From: Eopsaltria australis
Taxonomy: Eukaryota; Chordata; Aves; Passeriformes; Petroicidae
Assembly: GCA_034509425.1 (NCBI GenBank)
Contig: JAVTVJ010000220.1
Coordinates: 868,001 to 932,000, forward strand
Reading direction: 5' to 3'
Length of the DNA: 64,000 bases
The first letter of the stretch is position 1. Every line of letters starts with the position of its first letter. This document shows, piece by piece, positions 43,616 to 57,700 of the stretch. Both the position numbers and the translations under genes were made by a program. The notes under the pieces were generated by a model that had not been told where the DNA came from, ran no database searches, and worked only from the letters and a program-made list of their open reading frames with translations.

Positions 43616-46600
43616 TCCCGGGGATTCCACCTCTCCCACAGACTGGCTTTCAGCAAAGCCTTTCATAATTTGCCTTACTTCACTTTAATTAACAACCCCC
43701 CCAACCTCCTGTGTGCCGAGGAGGATAACTCAGTTGCTAATGAGAAAATACCCATTTAGTTGCTTTTAGCTGGGATTTTTTTAGCGTGTTTTTTTTGTTT
43801 TTTTTTTAAATTTTCCCTCCTTCCTCTCAACGTGTTCTCACCTGGCACATCGTGGCATTCATCTCTGCAAGTTCCTTCCCCGTGCAGGGGGTGACACCCA
43901 GAGCTGTGTCTGTCCTGCCTCTGTGTGAGGCCTCTGGAGGGTTCATGGGTGGATAAACCAATTTATGTTGGACCCTGAAAGATCTGGATTAAGTCTTTTT
44001 GGAAGCTGCTGCGGTCGATGCCGAGCCTGCTTCTTTAATGGGAAGAGACACAGTTCCTGTTTGTTGAGACTGCTGTGTGAATTATTAAAAAATAAGGTCC
44101 AATCCAGTCTTTCAAAGGCAACAAGTGGATGCTTGGAGGTCACTTGGGCTGGAGAAGCCACAGTGCTGCTCTGCGTGACCGGAATTGATCCCTGCAGAGG
44201 GATCCTCTGTGTGTGGGTGCATAAAACATTGGCGAATAATGAGAAAACGGTGCTGGTTAAACTGCAGTTACAGGTTAACTTGCTCCTGGCACAGAACACA
44301 CTCAGAGGCAGATCATCAAAAAATAAAAACCCTGGTGTTCTTTTAATCCTTTGATTCTGCACTGCTTGTGCTTCAGAAGACCAAAGTTTGTGAGGATAAT
44401 GTAAATCTGAAAATCCTTTTCTTGGATGGGAGAAGGCTGGAAATATTTTTAGGTTGTATGAATGATGTTTGATCTGAAATGAGTTTTGTGGTGATGTATA
44501 CCAAATGTCAGCTCAGTCCTTAATGTGGCTTATTTTTATGCAAGTCAGTCAATAAAAATGTGAGTTAAGTAACTTAGGCCATGGTCATAGCCCTTCTGAG
44601 CTGGAGGAGATCATTTAAATAACAGAGAGAAGCTGTTGGGTTTAATTTTTAAGGCTGGATGCTGCAGCAAAATGCTTTTTTACTTTTAGCATACACTAGT
44701 CCTCTCTGAGCTGAGAATGTTTCCTGGAACAGACTGAAGTTTCAGTTTATTGAGCAACTTGGTAGATTTATTTTTTATTACTCCCCGTTTTTTAACTGTA
44801 TTGAAGAAATCTCCTGCTTGCTCAAACACATCTTCTGTTTTTACAAGCAGGAAACCTGGGTGGTGTGACAAAAATTGCTGTATTTAATCAACAAATAAAT
44901 TGCTCTGGGAGAGGTTTAGCTCTGGAATCGTTGGGCAATGCTGAGTTCTTGGCTTGGCTGGGACTGGGGTGCTGCCTTACCTGTTTCAAACAGCTGCAGC
45001 CAGCCTGGCTGTTGTTTTCTCATCTCCTTGGCTATTGGGAGATTTGAGCACATTGAAACCAAGACAGAGGATCTCGTTTGTTATGATTTACTACCTGCAT
45101 TGTGTTTCCTGTGATTAGGCACCATTAGAGTTTTGCAGTCCTGAAAATAGCAGTGTAAATGCCACTTAGGCTGGGGATGCCTGTGAGCGTCACTGGGTGA
45201 ATGGCAAGGGAACAGTGGTTGAATCTCCTGTGATTTTTTTTAAAAGACCTAATTTTTTCCTCATCTGTTGGAAGGGTATTTGTGTTAGCAGAGTGTTGGG
45301 GTTATTTATGTGAATATATCCAAAAGTTCTTGATCCTCTGATGATTACCAGAAGTGATCTCCCAGCTTATACAGAATGATGTCAGTCCTAGCCTGATACA
45401 AATTGTAATGAAGTAAAATGGCAAATAATTCATCCTGTGCAGAAATACTAAAAACCTCAATATAATAATGAGTTGCATGACAGGTTAAAATTACTTTGTG
45501 GCCTGTGGATCTCAAATATGCTAATCTGTCATATCTCAGTTTCTCCTCTTATTTCCTCTAAAGCCTTCACCCCAGCTGGTGAGGGTGATGCAAGAGCCAG
45601 AGATACTCTGGCCTTGTCTCTTGCCCCTTGCAACAGTTCTAGGCAAAGTAAGAGAAGACTTCCTGTTAAATCTGTGGTCTCTTCCTATCTGTGCTGTCAT
45701 CAGAATGGCAGAATTGCTAACACGAGGACGGAAAAACAAAGTGATGCTGTGAGCACAAGTCCTTGCCAAGTGTGCTCAGGGTCTGCTGGGTCAAGGAGGA
45801 ACACGATCCACAGGCCAGGGGACCTTCACGGGGCACGTGTCCCTTTTTTACCTGTGTGCTGCTCTGAAACCTTTGTTTGCTGCTGCTCTCTGGGGAAGTT
45901 CCAAAGGGTTCATCATCTCCAAGGCTTACACACACCTTGCTCACACTTCTGTCACCCACAAGTACTGGTAAAAACTGCAGTCTCATTGTGCTGGGTATGG
46001 GCGACACCTTGATTCAGGTAGCTTGTAGGCAAAGGTTGCAGGTGGAACTAGAAAGGCCATGAAGAAATGGACTAAACGTGGAACTTTTCTACCAAAAAAA
46101 AGCTGCAAGTTGGGTTCTGATTTCATTGGTTCTGGCTTTTTCAGCAGGGTCTCAGCTGAGGTGTTAAAAGCTGGCTGGCTTCTGGGGCCATTGTGGAACT
46201 GAGGGAAGTTAAACTTTATGGATCACTTCCTAGCTGGAGCAGGAAGGGGGAAGATCTCATGTGCATGGCCAGATGGCCGTGGTGAGGACTGATGGCAAAG
46301 CAGTTTCTTTAACAGAGAAGCTGGAGCTGGTGTAAAAGGAGGATCCAAATAATCTTCTCCAAGCACCTCGCTTTGGAGTCCTCAAATCCTCCTTGGGAAA
46401 CCTGGCCTGGGAAGGTGCTGGGCTGTTTGTGGTGGCAGTTTTGGAGGGGAGGTATAGGGTGAGAATCCTCCTGGGTGTAAGGGGTAAGAAAGTGCCGTGT
46501 CAGAAGCATCAGGGAGGAGTGAGGAAGATGATGATGAAGCTGGTGTTTGCTGTGAGGGGAGGGAAGAGCCAGAGGGGATTTGTAGGTGGCAAGTTGGATT

Positions 46601-47929
46601 CCTGTAGGGAAGGTGGTGGTGCTTAGAAGTGGCAAAGAAAGGGGAAGAGGGAAGAAGTGACACAGATGAGTATCCTGCACACACTTCCAGTGTAGTCAGC
46701 CAGTTCAGGGAATTCCCAGCCATGAAGCCTGGCCAGCTGGTTGCTGGTAAATGGGTGGCTTTGGGACTTCCAGCATTTGTCATTCAAGGAATCCATTAAA
46801 GAATACAGTGACTTTGAGTAGAAGATAAAACATTATGTTGTCATTAGAGCGGTGTTCACTTAGGATTGTTACAAAGGCACAGGCTAAAGCATGGCCCAAA
46901 TATCAGGATGTTTTGCTTCCCTTTCATAACTAATGTATTGACCAGTGCAGCAGAGTTAACTCACTGATCGATAGCAACACTAATATTGGTGACCTGGACA
47001 CTTTCGTGTCCCATGTTCAGGAACAATGAATATCTGTGTAGGGCTCTTTCAATCAGACATGGTAAATACATCGTGGGCTGGCTGTGGTTTTATGGTTGGG
47101 CATCAGGGACCACCAGTTCCAGGTGAAGAGCACCGGGACATGAAGGCAGGAAGAGTTGGCTGCTCATCCCAACCTCCCTGGCAGTTGGTATTTAATATTG
47201 AGCCAGCTCTGTGCCATGGGGGACACAGTGGGAAGCAGCAGTTGGGTAGCTCCAAATTTATTTAGTGTGGTAATCTGGGAGTGTGTTGAAATCCGTGTCT
47301 CGTTATTTTCTTCTGGTGAGGATTTTCCCCATGTCTGCGGGGAGCGGGGCCCTGGTGGTGATTGGAGCGCGGGGCTGGAGCTCGGCGTGGAGCTTGGCCG
47401 CAGATTTCCTGTGTGATGCTGAGCGAGGCACTTCATCTCCCTCTGCCTCCCTTCCCCATTTGCCTTGGGAAGCAGCAGCGTTGTCATGAAGGTGAATTCG
47501 TGGCTGTTCAGAGCCCTGTGGATAGGGATGGCAAAGAGGCTCCGGGTGTGTAACTCTGGGGACGTTAAAAAAAATGAAATCTTGCTTTCACGGGAGCAAG
47601 TGAAGAGCACAGCCTTTGCTGTTGGCCAGCTGATGTTTTTGGGCTGCCAGAGTGGGAATCCAAAGAGCAGCCTTTTCCTCTGGGCAGGCTATGGGGAGCA
47701 AGTCTCCTTTTTTACTTCTCCCAGTAAGCCAAAGCTGTGCCAGCACCATTGTCCTGGTGGAAGTAAATTAAATCACCAAAAGGAGTTTGTTTGAATATCC
47801 CCCTCAGGCAGGGAAAGTAGAAACAATAACTACTTTATTCCTGACTTGAAACTTTCTTTTGTCAAATTGAATGTCTTCATATAAAGAAATGCAATTTGAG
47901 ATGTGATTGTGCAGTTCATGATTTCATTC

Positions 47930-48174
47930 TTACTCCATACTGCCCACCAGTCTAAGAACAATTTTCTCATCCATTTCTTGAAACAGCTTTATCACATTTC
48001 TAAGATTTTGTAGCATCATCCTTTCTGTTTGTGTTTCAAAATTAATCGTCAATTCTGGGGAAATACAAGCAGTGGTGAATTTCTCAATGAGGAGGTTGCT
48101 CTTATACCACGATTTTCTATATGCTGGGTAAAGGAACTTCACTGACAGCAGCTCCAAGGCTGCTAAAGTTGCCA
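47930..48174 (-). CDS. Unidentified exon-like open frame, candidate terminal exon
   Basis: I do not recognise this. On the minus strand a TTTATTTACAG acceptor is followed by 81 open codons and a TAA, with an AATAAA 91 bases downstream (plus-strand position 47834-47839). The translation starts VATLAALELLSVKFLYPAYR and ends with QEMDEKIVLRLVGSME. It is K/E/L-rich, with no low complexity, and the start is hydrophobic. It is phase-compatible with a candidate exon at 49.2-49.3 kb. Open frames of this length occur by chance in AT-rich DNA, so it may be nothing, or the residue of an old retrotransposed or transposon gene nested in the SMURF1 intron. Confidence 0.2.
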
Positions 48175-49208
48175 CTGTAAATAAAGATCAGTGAGCCCCC
48201 TGAGTTGTTCCTGAGCTGGCTGGAGGTTTGCTTGGTGGGTCACAGAATGGAGATGGAAATACCATCCATGTGTGTGGGTTTTGGAGGTTTACCTGGTTTG
48301 CTGCCCACCTTGAAGCCAGTCCAGTTGCCATGCTTAGAGCTGGATTAATCTGGTTGGATTACTTGCTGCTATTTATGGTTCTTGAGTCAACTACTCGCTG
48401 CTGTGTTGGTTTGTGCTGTCTTGGTGGAGGCAGCGGGATAGAGCAGAGTGGTTTGGACAAGATGTGGGTAAATCAGTTGGTTGGGTGTGAAGTTTAGGTC
48501 TGTACCCAACAGAGCAATTCATGTAAGACTTGAATGAAGAGAAAATTAAAAAACAAAAAAGGGCTGGAAGAGATGTTCCATCTGCCATCTCTTTCCCTAA
48601 GTTCAGAATGGAATCGTTGTTGTTGTTACTTTTTCTGTTATTATTCCTCTGGAAAAAGTCAAAGTATTACTATGAGAAGGACTAAAGTCTGGAATATCAG
48701 CTTTTATATCTTTCATGTTTTTCATGGAAGCAGATGCTGATTTATTCTCCCAGAGTGAAATAAACTGTTACTGCAAATGATTTGTTCTTTCCTGTACTGA
48801 CAGTTGTTGGGGCAGAGAGGAATCAGTGCAATCTTGAGTCTCGAGGTTGACAGCCATTGTGTTGTGGATCTGCTCATCTTTTAGGGAATGTCTTCACTGA
48901 TGTCTTACTATGGTCCTTGATGCTTTGCCATCCCAGGGTACCTCTGTGAGGACAGCACTACAGTTGAGCCACTTTCAGCTCTTTTCACCTGGATATCATC
49001 TCACATTCCCTCCACTGTTGGCAGTGTAGGTTAAGCCTGTGGGTAGCTGACATGGAGCACTTGTATTATGGCTGGTGGTGAGGAAGCTGCTGCTCTGACA
49101 CTGTGATGTTTCAGCTGCTTACAAATGAGTTCCTGCAATACTGCTGCAGTAACTCAAGATGTTATCTCCTTCCTGGTCTGCTGACCCTCATTGCCAAAAA
49201 TTTGTCAC

Positions 49209-49346
49209 CTGCCACAAGAAAGCTGGCGAAAGAAAACCTGCACTCGCACTTTAGCTGCTTCAGTGCAAATTCAGCTTCCCTGTGTAAGTCTAGCTTTAGA
49301 CTAAGGCGCTGAACATTGAAAAGGTCAGGTGTGTGCACATCATGTG
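49209..49346 (-). CDS. Unidentified exon-like open frame, candidate internal exon
   Basis: Minus-strand segment of 138 bases between a TTTTCTCTCCCAAAAACTCCCAG-type acceptor (pyrimidine-rich) and a GGCAG/GTGACA donor, phase 1 on both sides. It reads HDVHTPDLFNVQRLSLKLDL, then HREAEFALKQLKCECRFSF. Spliced to the 47.9-48.2 kb frame it keeps one continuous reading frame. No family recognised; the same caution about chance frames applies. Confidence 0.18.
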
Positions 49347-52300
49347 CTGGGAGTTTTTGGGAGAGAAAATCAGAAGAGACATTAGTGATTTCTTTAACCA
49401 CGCAGCAAGCGTGTATATCTCAATTTTAAATTATTGAGATAATTATTCATGTAATGAAAGAAGACAGCTGCATATATGTTTGCTAAGTGAGGCAGTAGGT
49501 CCATTAGTATTAAGATGCTACAAGTCTTTAAACTTTGTTTCACGTGTGTTTAAGGGGAAATTCAGTAATTTGTGAGAGGGGGTCCCTGGGGATATTTTAC
49601 AGCTTTCCATGTCTGGGAAAGTCATAAAATATAATAAGAGAACATAGTAGAAATGATGGAACTTTTTCTTTGTCATCCTCTTCTTACAAACTGGCAGCTA
49701 CACGGTGAATATTTGGGGGTGTAGGATGATAAATCTGATGATGCTCTAGTTGAATTGGCAGAGTAAGCATCCATGCTGTTTCAGAAAGAATCTCTCCACA
49801 GGGCTGTAATAGCTTGATGCCTTCCTCTTCAGTAAGTCATTTTTGTCAAGTTAAAGGCCAAAATTCAAACTGGCTTGTTGTCAAGGACACTAAGCACAGC
49901 AGGCAAAAATCCCCAAGGCTACCCAATTCCCAGCATAGATAGATAAAGCTGGCAGAGCCTGCTTGACTCGTCTTCCCCTCCCCCGGAAAAATCCTCTTCC
50001 CTGGGTTTTTTTTGGAGGGTATGGGCACTATTCCGCATACTAATACAATTTGACAGAAAGTATTTAAATGGAAGGTTTGTTCATCTGTTTGTGGGTGAAA
50101 CAATCCATTATTGTTCGGGAGTAATGGAAAAATAATGCACAATCCCTGCAGTGAGCTCGCCGTGCTGCCGGCAGCCGTTCCAGCTGTGCTCACCTCGCCA
50201 CAGCTGGAGGGAATTGTAGGGAATTGTCCTTGGCACAGCCGCGGCTCCGGTGAGCGCCGGCCCCGCACCTTGGCCGGTGTGTGGTGGAGCAGTTCAAATG
50301 GGTTAAGCTCATAATCCTAAAGCGTAAGAAACGGTGGAAAATCCTGTGGAATTGGACTTTGTAACAGCTTCCCGTTTCACACTTGGGGTCCTGGTTCCTG
50401 AGGCTGTACAGCAGTTTAGGAGCGAAGGGCCGTGTTCAACCACACTATCGACTGCAAGGATTATTGACCACTGCACTGCCTGGTGTCCTCCAGGAGTGCT
50501 GAGTGTCCCTGAATGTCCTCACTAATGTGCAGTTTTACCTGTGGTTGGTTTTTTTGAATGGTGGACATTTCTTTCCCAACCCATTATGAAGAAACAAATA
50601 GAATTTGTTTCTTTTTCTTTCATAGGTAACCTGCTATTATCCTTCTCTCCCTTCTCTCTTTTTGCTTTCGTAGGTAACCAGTAGTAGGAAAGGAAATATT
50701 TTTGATAGGATTGAATCTTTTTTCGTCAAGATGATGAGATTTTTCTAGATACATTTCATTATTTGGAGTAAAATGGCATTTTTGGATGAGTGAATTAGGA
50801 AAAATAGCGTTTTCTTTGACCTTTTAATATGTTTACAGTTTTGTCTTCCTTAAATATCTGCCCATTTCCTCTAATAATTAGACAAAAATGAAATGGTTGT
50901 GTATTTATCAATTTAAAGTTTCCATATCTTCTTTACGTCACAAAATAGCAAATTAAATTTGCATGTGTTAAATTCTAGGCTTCTAATTTATCTCCCTGAT
51001 GTTCCCAGGACAATATTAAAAGCTTTCCTTTGTATTTTTCTCCTAAAAATAAAGGTTAAAACACTGAAGATAGTTGCCTTACTTATTTATAGTGGAAAAT
51101 TATTTATTTTGGCAACTCCTCACATCAGTCCGGACTTTCTTTTTTCATGGCCCTGACCTTTCTTCCTCACATGCCAGATTTGGTCTGTGTTGCACCCCCA
51201 AAGCTGACCGGACATTGCAGCAGAAAATTCAATGCCTGTGGTCAGTGTTTTCACATTCTTAGTACACGGGGTGTATGACCTGAAAAGTTTTTTGGAAAGG
51301 AAACATCTTTAGAAATACACGTGCTCTGTTTTCCTGAAGAGCAAAAGGAAAAAAAAAAAAAAAAGCCAAAACTCCAGGCTGAAAATTAACTGAGTATGTG
51401 GATTGTATTGTTGCTTTAATATAATTTTTTGACTACACAAGTGCAGGATTTAGAAAAATGAGGAATTTCATTTTGATTCAGACCTGCAGTGATTGATGCA
51501 CTTCCCAGGGAGTCCTTGTTCTTCATCCTTGCAGCTGATGTGTTTTGGTTCCTTTCCCATGTGCAGACAGACGTTTTTATAAGCAAGTGGGAACTTCACT
51601 TTAACTCAGAATTCAAATATCATATTTTACAAGCGTAAGTCTAATCAGCAGATACCTCACTGTTGCTCCTTTATTGTTAATGGGAAGAGAATCCATTACA
51701 TTTGGTAAACTTTGGATTTGCAGTTGAGTGGCTGGGCATAAGCTAAAGGTCTGATGTCAGCCTTTGGAAGAGAAATTGGGTGAATTTTCTGAGCTCTTGA
51801 AGTGATACTCGCTTCAGTGCTTTATATTCCAAGGAATTCCGAGCAGTGTCTCTCATACCTCTTTCTTAAAAACATCTACAGACAGGTAATGGCCACATTA
51901 AGTACTGCAGAGGGCATGTTCATATCTCATGTGTCTGTAAATACCCTGCTGAGCAGATCAGAGACAGCAGAAATGGCTTGGTGAAAAAAAAAACAATGCC
52001 TGAACTGTGGCTTTTGGAATTGGCAGGGAGTTGCTGTGTATCTAATTTTTCATCTCCCAGCTATCCCTTATGTAAAGCGTTTCTATGCTGTGCTCGGCTG
52101 ATGCCTTTAACCCACCCCTGAAATTGTTTTTAACCAGAGTGAAAATACTTTTGCTGAGGTCCCTCTTGCACAGATGAGTGGTGAAATAAGGTGAGGTGAG
52201 GTTAAAAGGCAGAAGTGAAGTTAGGGAAGCCAGTAGGTGCCAGAGAGTGGTTCAGCTGTGAAACTCAGCATGGTCCATCAGCCTCTGAATATTCTGGAGT

Positions 52301-54539
52301 CACAGAAGGGCTTCAGTGCTGAACCCAGGCTTTAATGACTTTATACAACTTGGCAATTGTGTGATATAACCAAGTTCTGTAACCACACTCGGATTTAAAT
52401 CTCTGACAGAGATCCCATCATTCATTCAATAATCAACACTAAATTTGTCTCTGGAAAAGCCCAGGCTGTAGGAATAAGTGTCTGGCTCTTTTTAAGAGTG
52501 TCTTCTGCATATTGGGCAATAATTAACTAAAAATAGTATGTTATGTGTACAGCTGGGGTGCCATAATGGGAACACCTACATCTTCTATTCCTTCTTTCCA
52601 AGAATTTTTGGGAATTTAATGTTAATAGACTTCTTTCAAGACTTATTAATTAATGTGTCTGAGCTCATTTATCGAGCTGTATGTGAGACAGCCGGGCAGC
52701 CCAACACTGGCCTGCAACCCCTGGATCTGCTGAGGGTAATGGAATGAGCTCCAATAATTGTGCTGTCACCAGCCCTGAAAGGAGATCTAGAAAGAGATTT
52801 TGGCAAACAGAAGAAACATGTAAATAGGTGCTTTTCTGTGTTGTGTTCTTTAGTTTAAAATTAAAGAGTTCCATATCTGTCTGGTAATAGGATAAATAAC
52901 CCTTCAGTATAACCCAGCAGCTTGGCTTGGACTTCCAGTCGCAGTCATTTCTTTTATAATTTTTTTTATTTGTGCAATCACAGGAGTAATTTGACTTGTT
53001 ACAAATAATGTTTTGATAAGCTTCAACAGAAATTAGCGAACCAGCCATCAAATGGGATTTATAAAAAGTTGCTTGGGAAAATGTGTCCTAAGTAGTCTGC
53101 AATTCAAGGCATTTCCTTTGCAGGATGCTTATCAAGTCTGCATGTGCTACTTCCAAATTGAACTAGAACGTAGATGAGAGCTATTTTTGATAGAAAGGGG
53201 GGGGATAAAAGGAAAATAAAGCCCAGTTGGAAAGTAGTAACAGGTTTTTTTCTCATTGCCTTAGGATGTAAATCCTGCAAGTGTGCAGAGAGAAAACAGA
53301 CTTTGAAACAGCCGAAGAAAACAGATTTATCTGTGATGTTTGAGATGATGCTGGTAGTGTAAACGTGATTGAAATAGTCATTGTAGGAGTGGTGAGTAAA
53401 TATACCAGAAGCTTTTGGATAAACTCAGTTCTCTTTGCTGCTCCATATGCCAAGTGAAGGCAAAACGTCCTGCTTGTTTCTGGGATGTTCCTTCGCCAGG
53501 GTGGCTGTGTCAGGAGGAGCAGCTGCCGGTTTTAAGGATTGTCATGCTCCCAGATGCTGATGTAGAGCTCTTTTATGCCCTGGATGTGGTTGCTGGCCTC
53601 CTCTGGGCTGCTGGAATTAAGATGTTGCAGGACGGAGGGGGAAATATTTTTGTGAGGATTTCTTGTAGATTAATCAGTTCTGTAGCCTTCTGGTGTTTCA
53701 CAAATCAGCAGTGAAACCTGGAATGTGGAAGCTGTCTACACATTTCAGGACAAAGTGCTGCCTTATTTGACCATCAGGCTGATGGATAAACTTACAGGAC
53801 AAGCTTAATCTTTTTTTCCAGACTGAAAAATTACCAGGCTGAAAAGGGATCTCACCTGTCATTCTCCTCTAACTAATTTTTGGCTTTTCATCTGACTTCA
53901 GTCAAATTTGATAAAGGCAGAGATGTTAAGCATACCAGGGCTCAAGAATCATGGAGATGAGAAGCTTGGGAGAGCAAATGCACCCTCCCATGGTCTGGCA
54001 GAGTGGTCCTGGTCCCAGCCCTGTGTGCAGGAGATGTGGAAGGAGCAACCTGGGAAAGTGAGAGAGGAGCTCTGAGGTAGGAAGGGGAGGGACATTCGTG
54101 AATTAAGTCCCACACACCTATAGATAAATCAAGATTCATGAACTTCAAGTGAGAGTGTTTTGGTTTTTTTGCTGGCTTTTTCCCCCCCCCAGAATTGAAC
54201 AACATTCTCTAAGGCAAACATCCAGTTGACTTTATCAAGCACCTGTAATAACACTCCTTATATGTTTGTTTGGATTTAGGGGTTTTGTTTTGCCTTTTCA
54301 CCCAGCTGAAATTGTGCCTTAATTCCTCACACAAAGCTTCAGCTGCGCCCTGCGAGCACGTCGCTTCCAGCACCAGCCACTGCATCAACCTCCTACTGGC
54401 ATTTTTTAATTAAAAGAACAGCACTATCACTTCAAATTAGTGCCACATAGCTTCTTGGAGTAAGGAGCGAAATGGTGTTTAAAGGTTTTTCTCTCGTGAA
54501 AAATTTTTATTAAAATTTGCTCCCTTTTGGGTTTATCAG

Positions 54540-54720
54540 GAGTTTGTCATTCAGTGCTTGGACAATATCCGATTCCGAGCTGTGCGAGTCCTCTCAGTGA
54601 TATGAATGCAAATAAAAGGCTGGCTTTTAATATCTCCACTATTTGATAAACAAGAAGCACCTTCTTCATAAAAACAAAGCAACCGCCATTATATTATTTT
54701 ATGATTCCCACAAAGCAAGT
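54540..54720. promoter_or_regulatory. Candidate conserved noncoding element with octamer motif
   Basis: The stretch is free of repeats, non-coding in all frames, and contains a perfect POU octamer ATGCAAAT at 54606-54613, next to AT-rich homeobox-like TTAAT and TTGATAAAC (forkhead-like) words. Such clusters in long first introns of developmental genes are often enhancers. Conservation cannot be tested here, so this is only a candidate. Confidence 0.2.
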
Positions 54721-57700
54721 GTCAGCCTGTTTTTCAAGTGCATTCCCTGTGTGGAGAAGGTAGTGAAGGAATAGATATTTCTGGGAGCTTCTGTGCCATG
54801 AACTGTGAAGAGCTGTTTTTGTAATCCTGTTCAGTGAAATTGTTAAGCCTCCGTTATACTAAATTACTGTGAGAGCAAGGAATATATCCAGGGGGAGGTA
54901 GCCCTAGTGAGAATTTTCCTCATACAGCATTTCATTTTGTCTGGAATATTAGCACTGTTAACCATCCATGCGAAATGTAACGTATTCAATCTATTTAATC
55001 AATTTGGAGTGGAAAGCAAATGTCTTAGGCTGTGAGTGAACCAGATGTCCACATGTATTGGGTTTTTTAGATATTAAATTCTGGGCTGTGGATGTGCTAA
55101 TGTAGTAGTTTGATAAAGAACTTTTTGTTTAAGAGAACTTTCTTCATTTTTTTTGCAGGATCCTACGACCAAGTGGTGTCACTTGCATAAAATCCTGTGT
55201 CTGAATATGCATTAAGGTTCTATAGGAAGAGACATCATATTTTTTCCTCCAAGCTCCAGTTTAATTTTGTAATACCTTTGATCGAGGTATCTCAGAGCAG
55301 TAGTGGGATTGTAATTTATTGATGTAATGGACACTGACATTTTGTACAAGGAAAATAGCAAACAGGTGCTGTTGACAGGCAAAGTGATGAATGTATAATG
55401 TTGAGAAAATTGTGACCAAACACCCTGGTCGGAATAATGCACTGAAACATTTTCACCCAGATCCCAGTCTTTGTGAGTGTGGATTCACTTGGGATTTGAA
55501 AGGGACGTTCCTTTAGTGAGTAGCTTGCAAGTTGATAATCAAAATTGCCCATGGGAGGAAGGTCCACATATATTGTTGTTAAGCCACTGTTGAGAAACTG
55601 ATTTTGCAATGAAAATGTTTATTTATTTTGAAAGAAAAATCTGTGCTCAAATGCTACGCATGCTCTACTTATCTGTTTTCATTCTAGACTCTATTTTTAT
55701 TTTGCTCTCTGCAGCCAGTCTGTAACTAAAACATTCCTAGCATCCTTTGGCTGGAGATTCAGTCAAGTACTTTTTTGTCCTGCTTTCAAGAAGATGATTC
55801 CAGTCTTTCTTGAAGCTTCTCCAAAGGAAATTTTCTTCTGTAGTAGATAAGGTGACAACAAGGGAAGTCACTGCTTACGGTCCAAGGGCTCAGTGACATC
55901 CTCTTATTGTCATGTCCTGCCATGCTTAATCTGACAACAAATGGAAATATTTTAGCATAGCTACAATAGCACACAATAAGAGTTGGAGCCACTTTGTGAT
56001 GTTAATTCTGCTTGAGTTCACTCAGCTCACGAGCTGGCTGTTAGCAGAATAATGTGGATAAATGTTTTGTGGCACAGAGGAGAGGGGCTGTGTCCATGTC
56101 CGTGGGCGACAGAGCTCCCTCCCCACCTCCCCATCCAATCGAAGGGTATTTGCCATCACGGATTGGATTTTCTTGCTCAACCAGGGATTGGCTCTGACCA
56201 GGGTGTTTGTTTTGTTGTTCATCCCTGGTGACTGTCAGTAGCACTTGGCTGAATAAACAGAGACTATTGATCAAATTTGAAGTCATTAGCTTGGCAGTTT
56301 AAATAGATGCTGGCCTATATGATTAGAACAAGGGAGTAACACATAGGCTGATACCGCTTTATTTGGAATAAAAGCCTTCTTTTCACGGGGTCCTGTTTGG
56401 TGCCATTCAGCTCCTAGTTTTGTGCCTCCCTTAGGTCACGCAAGAATGAGACATTTTGCTTCAAATACCTAAAGTGGAGGGTGGCTTTGCTTGTGTAATA
56501 GAGTGATAACACGGATAACAGGGATCTGCTGAACTTTGATACTAATTGGAGATCAGGTTTGGAGCAAGGGGGTGCTGCCTTGAGGTTATTGGTTAACCAC
56601 ATGCAGCAAGCATGGCCTGTGAGGAATCCTGCTCTGTCTGCAGGCCCCCAGCTCTGAAGCAGCAGCAGTGTTTGATTGTCCATCTTGCTGCTGTTAGATC
56701 TGGGTGTTTATACCAAACACCACGGGTGATTAATTACTTCTGAAGGAAGATGTTTCCTTTTAGTGGCTGCTGCCGTGCCATGTGCTGACAGCCTTCTCCA
56801 TCATTTGAACATTTTGGATGGAGCATTTTGCTGAGGGAGTTCTGGACACTCTGAGATCCCATTCCACAGGATGGGCAGTGCTGTGTGGATGCCCCAGCAC
56901 GGAGCAGCACTGATCTCCTTCCTGCCATCCCAGTGCTCCTGAGTCACAGGGCTCGTGTCCCTCGAGAGCGTGCACATTCAGCACCGGGACACACACGGAT
57001 TGACCCACATTTCCTCAGGCACTGCAGCAGTCACGTGCAGCTCATTGCCAGGAAATCAGATGAGAACTGATGTAACTCAGTTCATCCAGCGTTTGCCTGG
57101 CCCGGGCCAAAGTGCTTTTAGGGATTTACCACTTGTGTGACTAATAGGTGATTATGTGGATTGGAGGGAGCGTGTCTACGTGCTTCTTCTAGACAAGCCT
57201 TATCCTGTAACAATGGCAGCACCAAAAAAAGTCTCTTACACATCATTCTCTCATTGTAATTTTTAAATGGGGCTGGTTATTGAATCAGATTTTCTTCCTC
57301 TATGTAAAAGCTTTCATACTAATTCCTTGGAAAGTTGGTTACTTAGGGATGTTTTCCCTGCGACAGCTGGACAGATGTCCTGTGGAAGAAAACAATGATT
57401 CAGTCCTGGGGTTAATAAAAGAACAAAAGTAGGTGAATGAATGATAAAAATTTGGCTTCACAAAGCTATTAATACCTCTGTAATTGCAGTCTTTTTTTGG
57501 AACAAGCCTCGTTTCTGTCCCGTTCTCCTTCGCCTCTGCCACAGCTTCCTTATTCCTGCACATCCACTTGCAGCCCCCTGCTCCCCCAGTGCCACCACTG
57601 TCACCTCCCCACGACCCCCCCGGGTTCAGCAGGGCTGGCACAAGGCCCAGGCTAATAAGCCCAGACGAGCTGATTCCCTGGCAGGTGTCCAGGTGGCTGC

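Noticed and set aside
49846..50268. 140-codon minus-strand frame overlapping a small CpG-rich patch at 50.15-50.28 kb
   Set aside because: The patch is short and the peptide shows no domain or splice-phase link to the 49.2 kb candidate. It was considered as a promoter for the nested gene but is unsupported.
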